Assembly: GCF_008843165.1 (NCBI RefSeq)
Contig: NZ_CP044427.1
Coordinates: forward strand, 992,001-1,056,000
DNA: 64,000 nt
Reading direction: 5' to 3'
DNA from: Ornithinimicrobium pratense
GTDB taxonomy: Bacteria; Actinomycetota; Actinomycetes; Actinomycetales; Dermatophilaceae
Numbering within the stretch: the stretch's first letter is position 1; each line of letters opens with the position of its first letter. The notes under the pieces were generated by a model that was not told the DNA's origin, did no database searches, and saw nothing but the letters and a program-made list of their open reading frames with translations. Below, in pieces: positions 1-8,931 of the stretch. The position numbers and the translations under genes were made by a program.

Positions 1-2
1 GC

Positions 3-593
3 GGCATGCACGTGCGCGGCAGCTTCGGCTTCGAACTCGATGGCCTTCCCATCCCCGAACAGCGGGCGCGGATCCCAAGTCACTCGCGCCGCCAGGGTGA
101 CGTCGAGTTCCCGCGCTGGAAGCGCACCTTCATCCGACAGAACCGGGAGTTCTACCGTGACAACGCAGGCTGGATCAACCCGTGGATGAACCAGTGGCAG
201 CCGTGGGACTTCCCTTCGAGCTTCCAGAAGATGGAGTGGAACGCCCAAGGGGAGGAGCGCGACATTGATAACTTCGTGCTGCAGGTGCGCGCCTCCGGTG
301 TTCGGATAAAGCGGCCGACCACCGCTCCGAGCCTGATCGCCTTCACACAGAGCCAGGTACCAATCCTTGGGGCAAATCTCGCCGGTGGACGCCGCTACAT
401 GACTCCGCGGGAGTGCGCGAACCTGCAGAGCCTCGGCGACATCTCATTGCCCGAAAGTGACCTCGACGCGTACAAGGCCCTTGGTAACGCCGTCAACGCC
501 AAGGTCGTCAAAGCCATCGCAAAGCCGCTGCTGTTTGCCATCCCGGGAGCCACCAACACTCGAACGACCAGAACTGTGGGAGCCGCATCGTGA
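3..593 (+). CDS. DNA (cytosine-5) methyltransferase, C-terminal part (5' truncated by window)
   Basis: The reading frame is open to the left edge of the window, so only the last ~196 residues are visible. The C-terminal half carries the two last conserved blocks of C5-cytosine methyltransferases: a motif IX-like RYMTPRECANLQSLGD and a motif X-like AYKALGNAVNAKVV. The preceding ~100 residues, rich in Trp and aromatic positions, would be the end of the target-recognition region. The catalytic PCQ and ENV motifs must lie upstream and cannot be checked. The stop overlaps the next start as GTGA, implying translational coupling to the DUF262 gene. In this setting the enzyme is expected to mark host DNA for a linked restriction-like complex. 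The family call is secure; completeness and specificity are unknown. Confidence 0.85.
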   Translation, partial: GMHVRGSFGFELDGLPIPEQRARIPSHSRRQGDVEFPRWKRTFIRQNREFYRDNAGWINPWMNQWQPWDFPSSFQKMEWNAQGEERDIDNFVLQVRASGVRIKRPTTAPSLIAFTQSQVPILGANLAGGRRYMTPRECANLQSLGDISLPESDLDAYKALGNAVNAKVVKAIAKPLLFAIPGATNTRTTRTVGAAS

Positions 594-2470
594 CCGAAAC
601 ACAGCACGTCCTTGACGAGGCCGAAGACGACACAAGGGAGGAACTGCTCGTAGCCATCGCCGACGACATGGCCACCCTGTCCGAGGCGTCGGAGGCTCCG
701 AACGACGTGCCGGCGGCATCCACCACCTTCTCGTCGTCGGAGGTCGACTTCGACTCTGACGCTTGGCTCCACCAGTTCATCGAAGTCCAGGGATGGCTCA
801 ACATCGAAGAACTGTCTGCCGACAGTCGCGTGGCCTTCTTCACCGCCCTTGTCTCGCAACTGAGCCTAAACCCGGCCGACGCCATCGAGGACACCACTGG
901 CATAGCTGAACTGACCACCGAGGCCCTGGCCGCGCTGCACAGCCGCATCCAGCTCGCCGTGCGCCTCCAGTCGGGCTTCCTTCAGAGCAGGGAGCAGGGC
1001 GACTCCCTTAGTACCGCCACCGAAGACTGGGCGGCCGCATGGGAGGAACAGGCCACAGACGACGAGCCCACCAACCCGCAGCCGGTGCGGGCCAAGGCTG
1101 AGGTCTGGCCTATTCAGGCCCTCGCGAAGGGCAAGCTCAACCTCACTCCGTCCTACCAGCGCGGCGACGTGTGGAACAACAATGACCGCTCCGCCCTCAT
1201 CGAGTCGATCCTCCGGGGCATCCCGTTGCCGTCGATCATCCTGCTGCGCAACAAGGCGCCCAAGCCCCGCGAAGTCGTCGACGGAAAGCAGCGGCTCACC
1301 GCAATCCTGCGCTTCGTTGGAACTCACCCGATCGCCAGGCAGAAGATCGAAGACGTGGCCGAGCAGCATCCCGATGCCGGTTTCGACACCCTCTTCCACG
1401 AGAACTACCCCGCCTTCAAGAAGCTCTGGAAAAACAAGATGGGCGAAACGCTCACCGCAAAGGTGGAGAACGAGTACTACTTCCCCTTCCGGCTGCGAGG
1501 ATCAAAGGAAAGCGCACTGATCGGCACCGACTTGCAAGGCCTGAAGGGCAAATATTACACCCAGGTTAAGGACGAGACTATTACCGTCGCGGAGCAGGAA
1601 CTATCGGTCCAGGAACTCTTCGAGGAACCTGCCGACTATAAGATTCCCGTTATCGAGTACACACACGCCGAGCGCCGTCAGATCCACGAGGTGTTCAAGC
1701 TTTACAATAAACAGGGCGTCCACCTAAATGCCGAGGAGATCCGCAACGCGGTTTACCACGAGGTCGAACTCACCCGGGCCCTCCTGTTCGCTGCAGGGGA
1801 CGCTGACCGGCGCAGGGACGTGTCCGACGTTGCGCCGGCATTGGCCGACGTCGCGGGCTTGGAACGCATCAGCCGCTCCCTCACCGGGTACAAGTTCGGA
1901 GTCACTCGGTACAAGCGAACCAAGGTGCTGGCCTGGATGATCTCAGTGCTCGTCTTCGACCCGGGCAAGCCCTTCGCTTCGACTGCGACCCACATCAACC
2001 AGATGCTCGCAGACCTGCAGGAGCACTCCGGTCGCCCGCTGCTGCGCGCCGAGACGATCGCGGACCTGTTCACGTGGATCGGCCGAGCCATCGACCTGCA
2101 CGCTTCTTTTGATGAACTCTGGGCAGCAGAGTTCATGGGCGGCAAGAGGAGTGGCAGTTGGCAGGAACTCCAACTGGTGGGTTCCCTGGTGGGGGTCGCC
2201 CTGGCGACGATCACTCGACCCGACGACATCGAAGACCTCATTGAGTCGAAAACCGCTGACATCCGGAAGGCCTCCGAAAGTCGCGGCTGGCGGCGCCCCA
2301 AGAAGACCCAGACCAAGGATCAATGGGACTACATCGCGCGCCTCGCACGTGACATCCTCGACACTCTCGGCATCGATGGTGCAGCCGCCTCGCAGATTGT
2401 GCGCGACCGCTTTGGCTCGTCGGGGTACGAGCAACTCCAGGACATGATCGTCAAGTCGAAGGACACCTGA
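590..2470 (+). CDS. DUF262 (GmrS/ParB-like fold) protein
   Basis: A 626-residue protein starting at a GTG inside the stop of the methyltransferase gene. Residues 1-165 are acidic, with no recognised domain. From ~170 the DUF262 signature appears: YQRGDVW at 189-195, LIESILRGIPLP at ~203-214 and DGKQRLTAI at 231-239. These are the nucleotide-binding motifs of the ParB/sulfiredoxin-like fold found in GmrS and in many phage-defence proteins. I see no DUF1524/HNH nuclease motif in the C-terminal half, so it is a GmrS-type protein without the usual GmrD partner domain. By family it may bind or hydrolyse nucleotides or nick DNA. Its position between a methylase and a Z1 ATPase suggests a sensor or effector subunit of the same complex; that role is inference. 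Confidence 0.85.
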   Translation: MTETQHVLDEAEDDTREELLVAIADDMATLSEASEAPNDVPAASTTFSSSEVDFDSDAWLHQFIEVQGWLNIEELSADSRVAFFTALVSQLSLNPADAIEDTTGIAELTTEALAALHSRIQLAVRLQSGFLQSREQGDSLSTATEDWAAAWEEQATDDEPTNPQPVRAKAEVWPIQALAKGKLNLTPSYQRGDVWNNNDRSALIESILRGIPLPSIILLRNKAPKPREVVDGKQRLTAILRFVGTHPIARQKIEDVAEQHPDAGFDTLFHENYPAFKKLWKNKMGETLTAKVENEYYFPFRLRGSKESALIGTDLQGLKGKYYTQVKDETITVAEQELSVQELFEEPADYKIPVIEYTHAERRQIHEVFKLYNKQGVHLNAEEIRNAVYHEVELTRALLFAAGDADRRRDVSDVAPALADVAGLERISRSLTGYKFGVTRYKRTKVLAWMISVLVFDPGKPFASTATHINQMLADLQEHSGRPLLRAETIADLFTWIGRAIDLHASFDELWAAEFMGGKRSGSWQELQLVGSLVGVALATITRPDDIEDLIESKTADIRKASESRGWRRPKKTQTKDQWDYIARLARDILDTLGIDGAAASQIVRDRFGSSGYEQLQDMIVKSKDT

Positions 2471-2477
2471 CCTCGAC

Positions 2478-5285
2478 ATGGCCCAGCATCTACCGCAGAC
2501 CGAGCGCGTCTACTTCGACCCTCCTGCACCCGCTCAACCGCAGGGGTCGTGGTGGGCTCGCTACATTGCCCAACTCAAGGGCTTATCGCCCACGGCTCAC
2601 GCTGCGTTGGAGGCCGACTGCCGGTTCATCCTGAACAGAGGACTCCTAGGCATCGGCCCCCCGAGTGCGGGGGTCTGGCCCACCCGGGCTCGCACCGGGC
2701 TGGTGATGGGATCGGTCCAGTCCGGCAAGACGGCCTCCATGCTCGGCGTCTCGGCGCTCGCCCTCGACCATGAGGTCGACATCCTCGTGGTGCTCGCCGG
2801 CACGCGGATCTCGTTGTGGCGCCAGACGTATGAGCGTCTTATCAGCCAACTCGACGCCGGCGAAGGCACCGGCAGGGATGCGAGGCGCATCCTTCGCCCC
2901 GTTCCGGAGATCGCCCTAAGTGATGAGCAGGCAGATCTGCAGTCGGTGTACCACATGGCACCCAGCCCTGTGCGTCGCAGGCTGACAAAGCGTCAGCCAA
3001 TCATCATTGTGGCGATGAAGCAGATCAACCACCTACATGCCCTTGCCCGATCCCTCCGCACTAATGTCTTCGACACGGTCAGCGAACTCGGCCGCCCTTT
3101 CCATATGCTTGTCCTGGACGACGAAGCCGACGACGGATCTATCCTGGACGCTGTCGTGGAGGCCGGACGTGATCCTGCACGCGACGACCTCAAGCAGATC
3201 CCTCGGGGCATCGCCAACCTCTGGGAATTCACCGATTCAGTCCCGGCCAACCTGTTCGCCACCTATATCGCCTACACGGCGACGCCGCAGGCCAACCTGC
3301 TGCAGGAGGACCACAATCCACTGGCTCCGCGGGACTTCCTCGTGTCCCTACGAACGCCCCTGGACTCCGGGCACGTGGTGGACCCCTCGAACCCCGTCGG
3401 TAACGTCACTGCGCCGCGGTCATCGACCTATCCCGAGCCGCTTGGGATGTCCGCCTACTACACCGGGGGAGAGGTCTTTTACCACCGCAGCGAATCTGCC
3501 GGACTGTGCTCCGCGACCACCGGCAACGCCGAACAAGACCTCGGGGAGGCGGTGAGGGCGTTCCTGGTTGCCGGCGCGGTCCGGCTCCACCGCTCGCGGC
3601 GACTGGGACCGCACTCGGCAATCAAGTCGACTTTCGACACCCGGGACGAGGCCGCAACGGCCACCTCCCCGCCCCACTCCATGTTGTACCACCCCTCGGC
3701 CAGCATCCAGGACCACTTCCGAGGCGCCGAGGACGTCTTGCTGTGGGCGGGGGTGGCCGACCGAGGAGAAGCACGAGCGATGCTGGAGTCCGGCCGCGCC
3801 GGCTTGCCCGGCTCGCTGGTCGCCCGGATGCGCTCGCAGGAGGCGCAGTGGGAGGCATGGCTCGAGTGGTACCAATCGTCGGCCCGGGGCATAGCAGGCG
3901 AGTTCAATCTGCTCAGTCCTGCACCGTTTCCTGACTGGCCCACCACCCGCCACCTCCTTGAAACCGAGGTCATCCCGGGCACGCGCGTCGCAGTCGTGAA
4001 CAGCGACCCGACCGCTGACGATCGGCCCGAGTACGCTCCGTCATTCGACGAGGGCACACAGAGGTGGCTGCCCGCGCACGACCTGTCTACTATCTTCGTC
4101 TCTGGCAACGTCATGGCGCGCGGCCTGACCCTTGAGGGCCTGACCACCGCCCTGTTTCAGCGGTCCTCGCCGGCGCCGTTCGCAGACACCCAGATGCAGA
4201 TGCAGCGCTGGTTTGGGTACCGGGGCGCGTACATCGAGTTGTGCAGGGTCTTTGCCGACCGACAGCAACTCAGCCTGTTCCGGGCCTATCACGACATTGA
4301 CGAGGCGGTCCGCATCGCCATCACCGAGAATATGCAGGCCGGTGCGCCCGACCCCGCAGTCCTGCAGGGTCTCGGCTTCCTCGCCACCGGCAAGATCGCA
4401 AACCTCAACACGCGGCCGTTGAGCCCGGGTGCCAAGCCGTTCGTTCGGCTCGTCAACTCAGGCAGGCAGCCCGATCCCAACGCCGTGCTCGTCGCCAGCC
4501 TGTTCGCCGGTGGCGCGTCGTCGGACCTGGTGGCAGGTAACAGCCTCCGCGGCCGTATCCTCGATGAGCCCCTGACGCTGACGCAGGCCGCGGAAGTGCT
4601 CGATGGACTCAACTTCGAGGACTATCGGCCCGGGAGAGCCGATAATCGGATCGCCGAGCACTGGGCCCAGGTGCGGGCCCGAGTTGCCGCCGCTGCTCCC
4701 CTGCAGGCCGGAGACCTCTACCGCGCACCGTCGGGCATGGGTCAAGACGATCCAGTCCGCTCGGACTGCCCTTACTCGATCCCCGCCTACATGAGGCTGT
4801 GGGACGCCTGTCTCACGCGTTCTGTCCGTGGCCTTTTCGTGACCGGCCAGCCTGGCGTCAGGTGGTCCACGGCGAACCTAACCCGCAAGCGGCAGACCCA
4901 GCCCCGTTTCTGGGTGGGCATCCGCTACGGCGGCGGATCACCCGTCAACTCTGGTCCGCTGGCAGCCCTGCCCTTCCAGATTCCGACCACAGCCAAGTGC
5001 GTTGAGGGCGGCGAGATGAAGACCGAGTGGGGGTCCAACAACCCCAAGGCCGGCCCCACTGGTTACCGAGGCGACGAGTTCTTCGACTACTACCATCACA
5101 ACGCGCCGCTACCTCCCGCCGGTGGTGGGACTGCTTGGCGGCCAGCTGGCTCCGACGGGTTGATTCTTTTCTACGTCAACGAGTGGAATGTCCAGCCGCA
5201 CCCCAGCATCGCGGTCGGTGTCTGTCTGCCCGCCGGGGGCCCAGAGCAGTTCGCAGCCACCAAGGCGAGCGCACTCCCCATCTGA
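2478..5285 (+). CDS. Z1-domain helicase-like ATPase
   Basis: A 935-residue protein with the motifs of the Z1 superfamily-II-related ATPases. There is a Walker A GSVQSGKT at 78-85, a Walker B LVLDDEADDGS at ~211-221, the motif III-like YTATPQAN soon after, then GNVMARGLTLEGL and the arginine-finger block QMQRWFGYR in the second half. All residues expected for ATP hydrolysis are present. Z1 proteins occur next to C5 methylases and DUF4420 nucleases in restriction-like loci and are thought to translocate on or remodel DNA. The start lies 7 nt after the DUF262 stop; the DUF4420 gene begins 13 nt downstream. The length matches full-length Z1 proteins and nothing looks broken. Confidence 0.9.
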   Translation: MAQHLPQTERVYFDPPAPAQPQGSWWARYIAQLKGLSPTAHAALEADCRFILNRGLLGIGPPSAGVWPTRARTGLVMGSVQSGKTASMLGVSALALDHEVDILVVLAGTRISLWRQTYERLISQLDAGEGTGRDARRILRPVPEIALSDEQADLQSVYHMAPSPVRRRLTKRQPIIIVAMKQINHLHALARSLRTNVFDTVSELGRPFHMLVLDDEADDGSILDAVVEAGRDPARDDLKQIPRGIANLWEFTDSVPANLFATYIAYTATPQANLLQEDHNPLAPRDFLVSLRTPLDSGHVVDPSNPVGNVTAPRSSTYPEPLGMSAYYTGGEVFYHRSESAGLCSATTGNAEQDLGEAVRAFLVAGAVRLHRSRRLGPHSAIKSTFDTRDEAATATSPPHSMLYHPSASIQDHFRGAEDVLLWAGVADRGEARAMLESGRAGLPGSLVARMRSQEAQWEAWLEWYQSSARGIAGEFNLLSPAPFPDWPTTRHLLETEVIPGTRVAVVNSDPTADDRPEYAPSFDEGTQRWLPAHDLSTIFVSGNVMARGLTLEGLTTALFQRSSPAPFADTQMQMQRWFGYRGAYIELCRVFADRQQLSLFRAYHDIDEAVRIAITENMQAGAPDPAVLQGLGFLATGKIANLNTRPLSPGAKPFVRLVNSGRQPDPNAVLVASLFAGGASSDLVAGNSLRGRILDEPLTLTQAAEVLDGLNFEDYRPGRADNRIAEHWAQVRARVAAAAPLQAGDLYRAPSGMGQDDPVRSDCPYSIPAYMRLWDACLTRSVRGLFVTGQPGVRWSTANLTRKRQTQPRFWVGIRYGGGSPVNSGPLAALPFQIPTTAKCVEGGEMKTEWGSNNPKAGPTGYRGDEFFDYYHHNAPLPPAGGGTAWRPAGSDGLILFYVNEWNVQPHPSIAVGVCLPAGGPEQFAATKASALPI

Positions 5286-5298
5286 ACGGAGAATCCTC

Positions 5299-6351
5299 AT
5301 GGACACCTACGAGTCCGTCCTGGACCAGATTTTGTCGGTCCCCGACGCCCCATCGGGCCTCGCCAGGGACATCCATTGGCTCAACGAGTCCCAGGCGCTC
5401 GCCGTGGCGCGCGACCAGGCCGGCCGCCTGGAGGTCTTCCTGCCGGGTGAACGGTTGGAGCCCCGAACCGCGACGGTGCGCGAGGCCCTGCAGCACCATG
5501 ACTGGCACAGGGACTCCGGGCCCTTACTGAGCGCAAACCGCATCTTGCTACCAGCTCTTGGCCACTTCGATCAAGTCGGTTCGTTCATCTGCACCGAATT
5601 GCTGCGCAATGGTGCGGAGGACGACATGGTCCAGGCCTTCAGCCTCACCGAGCCAATCATTGAGTTGGCGATCAGGCGCCTCCAGATTTCAGAGGGCGCC
5701 ATGCTCGGACTCGCCGGCGAACTGCTCATCCTCAACTCGCTGGTCCACGAGGCCGACGACCCGCAGGTCGGGACGGTGCTGCAGTCCTGGGCGGGCTGGC
5801 ACCGCTCGCAGCGTGACTTCGCCTGGAACCGGGTCGGCGTCGAGGTCAAGACTACGAAGCGCGTCAGTTCGAGCCACATGGTCCAAGGCGTCCACCAGGT
5901 CGATGCCATCGCTGACACCGACGACGGCCCCGGCGAGGGCCGCCTTCTGCTGGTGAGCATCGGTCTGGCCAACGCTGCCGCCAGCAGCAACACCTTCTCC
6001 ATCCCCATGCTTGTCGATCGCATCCTGGATCGCCTCAGCTCGACCGGCAATACGGCTTTGGCTGACTCCTTACTCCAACACTTGGCGGCCTACGGTTCTG
6101 AGTCCGGCTTTGGCTACGACCACCAGACCATGTCTCGGGACGCGCCTTTCACCGACTCCTACGCCACGACGTTCTGCCGTGGTTATGACATGAGCGATCC
6201 GGCCATCGAGGTGCTGCGCCACGACACTGTGGCCGCCCACCATCACGTCGACGCCCAATCGCTCAGGTTTACGATCAACCTCCCAGCCATCATCAGTGGC
6301 CAGAACCCCGTCAACGGTGCCAACCAGATAGCCCGCAACATCCTCGACTGA
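5299..6351 (+). CDS. DUF4420 PD-(D/E)xK nuclease-family protein
   Basis: I start this 350-residue protein at the ATG preceded by an ACGGAGAAT ribosome site rather than at the in-frame GTG 111 nt upstream, which lies inside the Z1 gene. Residues 138-146 (LAGELLILN), RDF at 172-174 and VGVEVKTT at 179-186 form a plausible PD-(D/E)xK active site: Glu141, Asp173, Glu182 and Lys184. This pattern and the following helices match DUF4420. It is the last gene of the operon and the obvious DNA-cleaving subunit, presumably held off self-DNA by the methyltransferase. Activity and specificity are inferred from the fold and neighbourhood. Confidence 0.87.
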   Translation: MDTYESVLDQILSVPDAPSGLARDIHWLNESQALAVARDQAGRLEVFLPGERLEPRTATVREALQHHDWHRDSGPLLSANRILLPALGHFDQVGSFICTELLRNGAEDDMVQAFSLTEPIIELAIRRLQISEGAMLGLAGELLILNSLVHEADDPQVGTVLQSWAGWHRSQRDFAWNRVGVEVKTTKRVSSSHMVQGVHQVDAIADTDDGPGEGRLLLVSIGLANAAASSNTFSIPMLVDRILDRLSSTGNTALADSLLQHLAAYGSESGFGYDHQTMSRDAPFTDSYATTFCRGYDMSDPAIEVLRHDTVAAHHHVDAQSLRFTINLPAIISGQNPVNGANQIARNILD

Positions 6352-6519
6352 CCTACGCCATGCAGGCGGCGGGGCGCAACGCAAGCAGAACCGCCCAGCA
6401 CGACACCCCGATCGGAAGGACTTGAGACGGGACAACCTGTGCCCACCCGTCCCTGTGCCCCGAGACACCCCGCCCGCCAAAGTCGTGTCATCGCATCAAC
6501 CACGACAGAAGGAACCGCG

Positions 6520-7231
6520 ATGACCACCATCACCACCACCAACCCCGTGCGCTCGGACGTCGTCGTCGAGCCGGCGCGGGTCCGCTCCCGGCAGAGCCGC
6601 CTCTGGGCGCTCTCCGGCATCGGCTCCGCCCTCCTGGGTGCCGGCACGATCATCACGAGCAGCGCCGTCAGCGCTGTCTACGACCCGAGCCTGACCACCC
6701 CGAGCAGATCGCCGCCGAGCTCGAGACGCAGACCAGCTGGATGTACGCCTTCCACTCGATCACCGTCGTCGGCGCGATCTTCATGATCATCTTCGGCGCC
6801 GGGTTGTACCGCCGGCTCCGGTCCAAGCTCCCGGCTGACAGCATGCTGCCCCCCGTCGCTTTCGCCGGGCTGCTCGGCACCGCCGTCGCCTCGATCCTGG
6901 GCTCTGGTCTCGACACCGAGTTCATGCGGGCGCTGGCCTCGGGCGGCGAAGGGGTCACGGCCACGAGCGTGAGCATGTATAACCACTGGATCGGCACGAT
7001 CCCCTGGCTGTGGACCCTCGCCGGCCTGACCGGGCTAAGCCTCTACCTCGCCGCTCAGCCGCACGCCGCCGTGCCCCGCTGGAGGGCCGGGTCGGTCTGA
7101 TCATGGGCGGGCTGACGCTGCTCATGGGCATCTCGCCGTTCGAGTACATGGCCGGCGTCGTCGCCGTCCCGTGGCTGCTCGTCACCGCCATCGGGTTCAC
7201 CGCTGGCGACAAGGCATTCCGCAACGGCTGA
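6520..7231 (+). pseudogene. Membrane protein gene with two frameshifts
   Basis: The ATG at 6520 follows a GAAGGA site. The protein reads in one frame to about 6695 (first TM segment WALSGIGSALLGAGTII), then continues as PEQIAAELETQTSWMYAFH in the frame one base back. Near 7075 it shifts back one more base (LEGRVGLIMGGLTLLMG). Each shift is explained by a single missing base. Repaired, it would be about 237 residues with roughly five TM segments. The protein family is not recognised. Reading-frame loss twice in 700 bases next to other gene debris argues for a genuine pseudogene, but two sequencing errors cannot be excluded. Confidence 0.65.
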
Positions 7232-7243
7232 CGGACTGACAAA

Positions 7244-7864
7244 GTGAGCACTGCGTTCAGGGCCGGCTTCGTGCTGGTCACGGGCGCCATCTTCGTGCTC
7301 AGCGCCGTCCTCGACCTGCGCACCGACCCCACCGGCGCCGGCGCCCAGCTCGCGTCCGGCTGGGGCTGGCCCTACGCCATACTCGGACCCCTCCTGACCG
7401 CCCTCGCCACCGTCATCCTCGTGCGCGACCCGCGCCAGGGTTTCGGTTGGGCGCTTGCGTGGCTCGGCTGCTTCTGGGCGCGCGACTGCCTCGCCCAGTC
7501 CTGGGTGCGCTTCGCGATCGGGTATGACGAGGCGCTTGCGGGCAGCAACCTCGCCCTCTGGCTCCTCAACCGGGCCGCGGCATTCCTGCCGGTGACGATT
7601 GCCCTGCTGCTCCTGCTCTTCCCGACTGGCCGGTTCCTAGCCGGTCGGTGGCGGTTGGCCTCGTGGGCCGCAACCGTCGCCATGGTTCTGGCCGCCCTCG
7701 TGATCGTCGTAGCCCCCGCGTACAACCTGCCTGATGTGGCTGCTCCCGCGGTCGACGTCAACCTCGGCCCGATCGACAGGCCGGAGGCGGCCAAGCTGCA
7801 CGCAGGCGGCCGGGCCGAGGCGATCGCCAAGGCGCGGGACGCCGGACTGGGCCGGCCCACCTGA
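7244..7864 (+). pseudogene. Truncated sensor-kinase-like N-terminal membrane domain
   Basis: A 206-residue ORF with a GTG start, 12 nt after the previous remnant. It has about five hydrophobic segments and the loop LLLLFPTGRFLAGRWR, a hallmark of the N-terminal membrane domain of many actinobacterial NarL-type sensor histidine kinases. It stops soon after the last TM segment with an improbable tail; no HAMP, DHp (His box) or ATPase domain follows. Together with the response-regulator fragment at ~8.8 kb I interpret it as the stump of a lost two-component system. It could instead be a short stand-alone membrane protein. Confidence in the kinase origin is moderate. Confidence 0.5.
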
Positions 7865-7958
7865 CCCAGGCTGGGCTAGCCGGTCAGGGCGGCGGTGACG
7901 CCGACGCTCTCCCCGTGCAGCATCGCCACGTAGCGTGCCGTCGTCACCCCGTGCTGCT

Positions 7959-8675
7959 CTACCCGCCGCGCGCGCCTGGCTCACGCCGTCTCAAGGCGGC
8001 GCGGCCCGCCTCGTACCTGGACCGCCCGATCGTCCGCCAGACCAGCCGCACCGGCAGGGGCAGGTGCTTGCGCGCCCAGGCTGCGCCACCGTCGGGCTGA
8101 GCAGCGAGGATAGCCCCGAGCATGGCGAAGGTCTTACCTTTCGGCGTTGCGCGCCGGCCGTGCACCGCGGCCTCGTTAATCTCACGCTGGGTCAGCACCC
8201 GCTCCATGACCGGGACGATGTGCTCCTCCTCGTCAGGGAGGTGGGCGGCCAGCGCCGCGTTGATCCCGGCCAGGGCCTCCTGCACGGGTAGGGCGTCACT
8301 TGTCCGGCCGCTGGACCGCCAGGCTGGCAGGGCCGCGTCGAGCTCGCGGAGATGGACGAGCATCGTCGAATGCTGGTCTTTCATCCGGTCGACGTGCAGG
8401 GCGCAGGCCGGAGCCCGCTCGCTGAGCCTGTCCCACAGGTTCTCGTCCTCGAACTCGTGGTGAGCGTGCAGCATGGTAGAGAGCATCGCGAGGTGGTCAC
8501 CCACCCGGTCAGCGTGTGCGACATCACCGTCGGCCACCGAGGGGACCAGCTGCGAGCCCTCCCCGAAGCCGGCACGGAACATGCGGTGGATGTCCTCCAT
8601 GCCGCTTGCGTCGCAGGGGCCACGGGCCTGCCCGGCCGGCCGCGGCCGGCCCTCAGGTGCCGGGATCTGGCTCAT
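7959..8675 (-). CDS. Hemerythrin/HHE-domain protein
   Basis: A 238-residue cytoplasmic protein starting at an ATG with a strong GAGGAGG ribosome site. The central part carries the spaced His/Glu ligands of an HHE cation-binding four-helix bundle: HADRVGDH, MLHAHHEFEDENLW, HVDRMKDQHSTM and AAHLPDEEEHIVPVMERVL. Such domains bind a di-iron centre and O2/NO or act in iron and redox sensing. The ~50-residue C-terminal extension is basic. It is monocistronic, between two remnants of a two-component system. Its own physiological role cannot be told from sequence. Confidence 0.85.
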   Translation of the reverse strand: MSQIPAPEGRPRPAGQARGPCDASGMEDIHRMFRAGFGEGSQLVPSVADGDVAHADRVGDHLAMLSTMLHAHHEFEDENLWDRLSERAPACALHVDRMKDQHSTMLVHLRELDAALPAWRSSGRTSDALPVQEALAGINAALAAHLPDEEEHIVPVMERVLTQREINEAAVHGRRATPKGKTFAMLGAILAAQPDGGAAWARKHLPLPVRLVWRTIGRSRYEAGRAALRRREPGARGG

Positions 8676-8733
8676 GCACGACCTCCTCGCCTTGAGGGGA
8701 TCAAGGTACCGCTGCGGCCACGCCTGGCGCTCA

Positions 8734-8746
8734 CTCTTAATAAGAG
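8734..8746. promoter_or_regulatory. 13-bp perfect palindrome upstream of the hemerythrin gene
   Basis: CTCTTA-A-TAAGAG, centred ~65 nt upstream of the hemerythrin start. Perfect arms in a short AT-rich patch suggest an operator or promoter element. No bound regulator can be named. Confidence 0.35.
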
Positions 8747-8756
8747 GCTCTTCAGC

Positions 8757-8772
8757 CCCCGGGTTACCGGGG
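8757..8772. terminator. GC hairpin, possible terminator for the DUF5129 gene
   Basis: Arms CCCCGG and CCGGGG with a 4-nt loop, located 148 nt past the end of the minus-strand DUF5129 gene and upstream of the hemerythrin gene. There is no clear T-tract, so terminator function is tentative. Confidence 0.35.
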
Positions 8773-8802
8773 CGGCATCAGATTCGTCTCCCACATCCAG
8801 GG

Positions 8803-8931
8803 GCAATGCGGTTCGTCCCCGGGCGGCAGGACGGCGTGCGGGTCGCCATGCTGACGATGAATGTGGACGACGACACGATCCTGGCGGCGATGAGGGTGGG
8901 CGCGATCCCCTCGGCCGACTCAGAAGCGTGA
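8803..8931 (+). pseudogene. Response-regulator receiver-domain fragment
   Basis: About 40 codons read RVAMLTMNVDDDTILAAMRVGA. This closely matches the beta4-alpha4 segment of NarL/LuxR response regulators, where the usual form is VLMLTM..DDD.V.AA.RAGARGYL. The phospho-acceptor Asp, the rest of the receiver and the LuxR HTH are absent, so this is a relic. With the kinase stump at 7.2-7.9 kb it marks a deleted two-component pair. The match is short; I am fairly but not fully sure. Confidence 0.5.

Noticed and set aside
1..6351. Prophage or integrative element carrying the defence operon
   Set aside because: No integrase, tRNA, attachment-site repeat or phage structural gene is visible within the window; transfer remains possible but is not shown.
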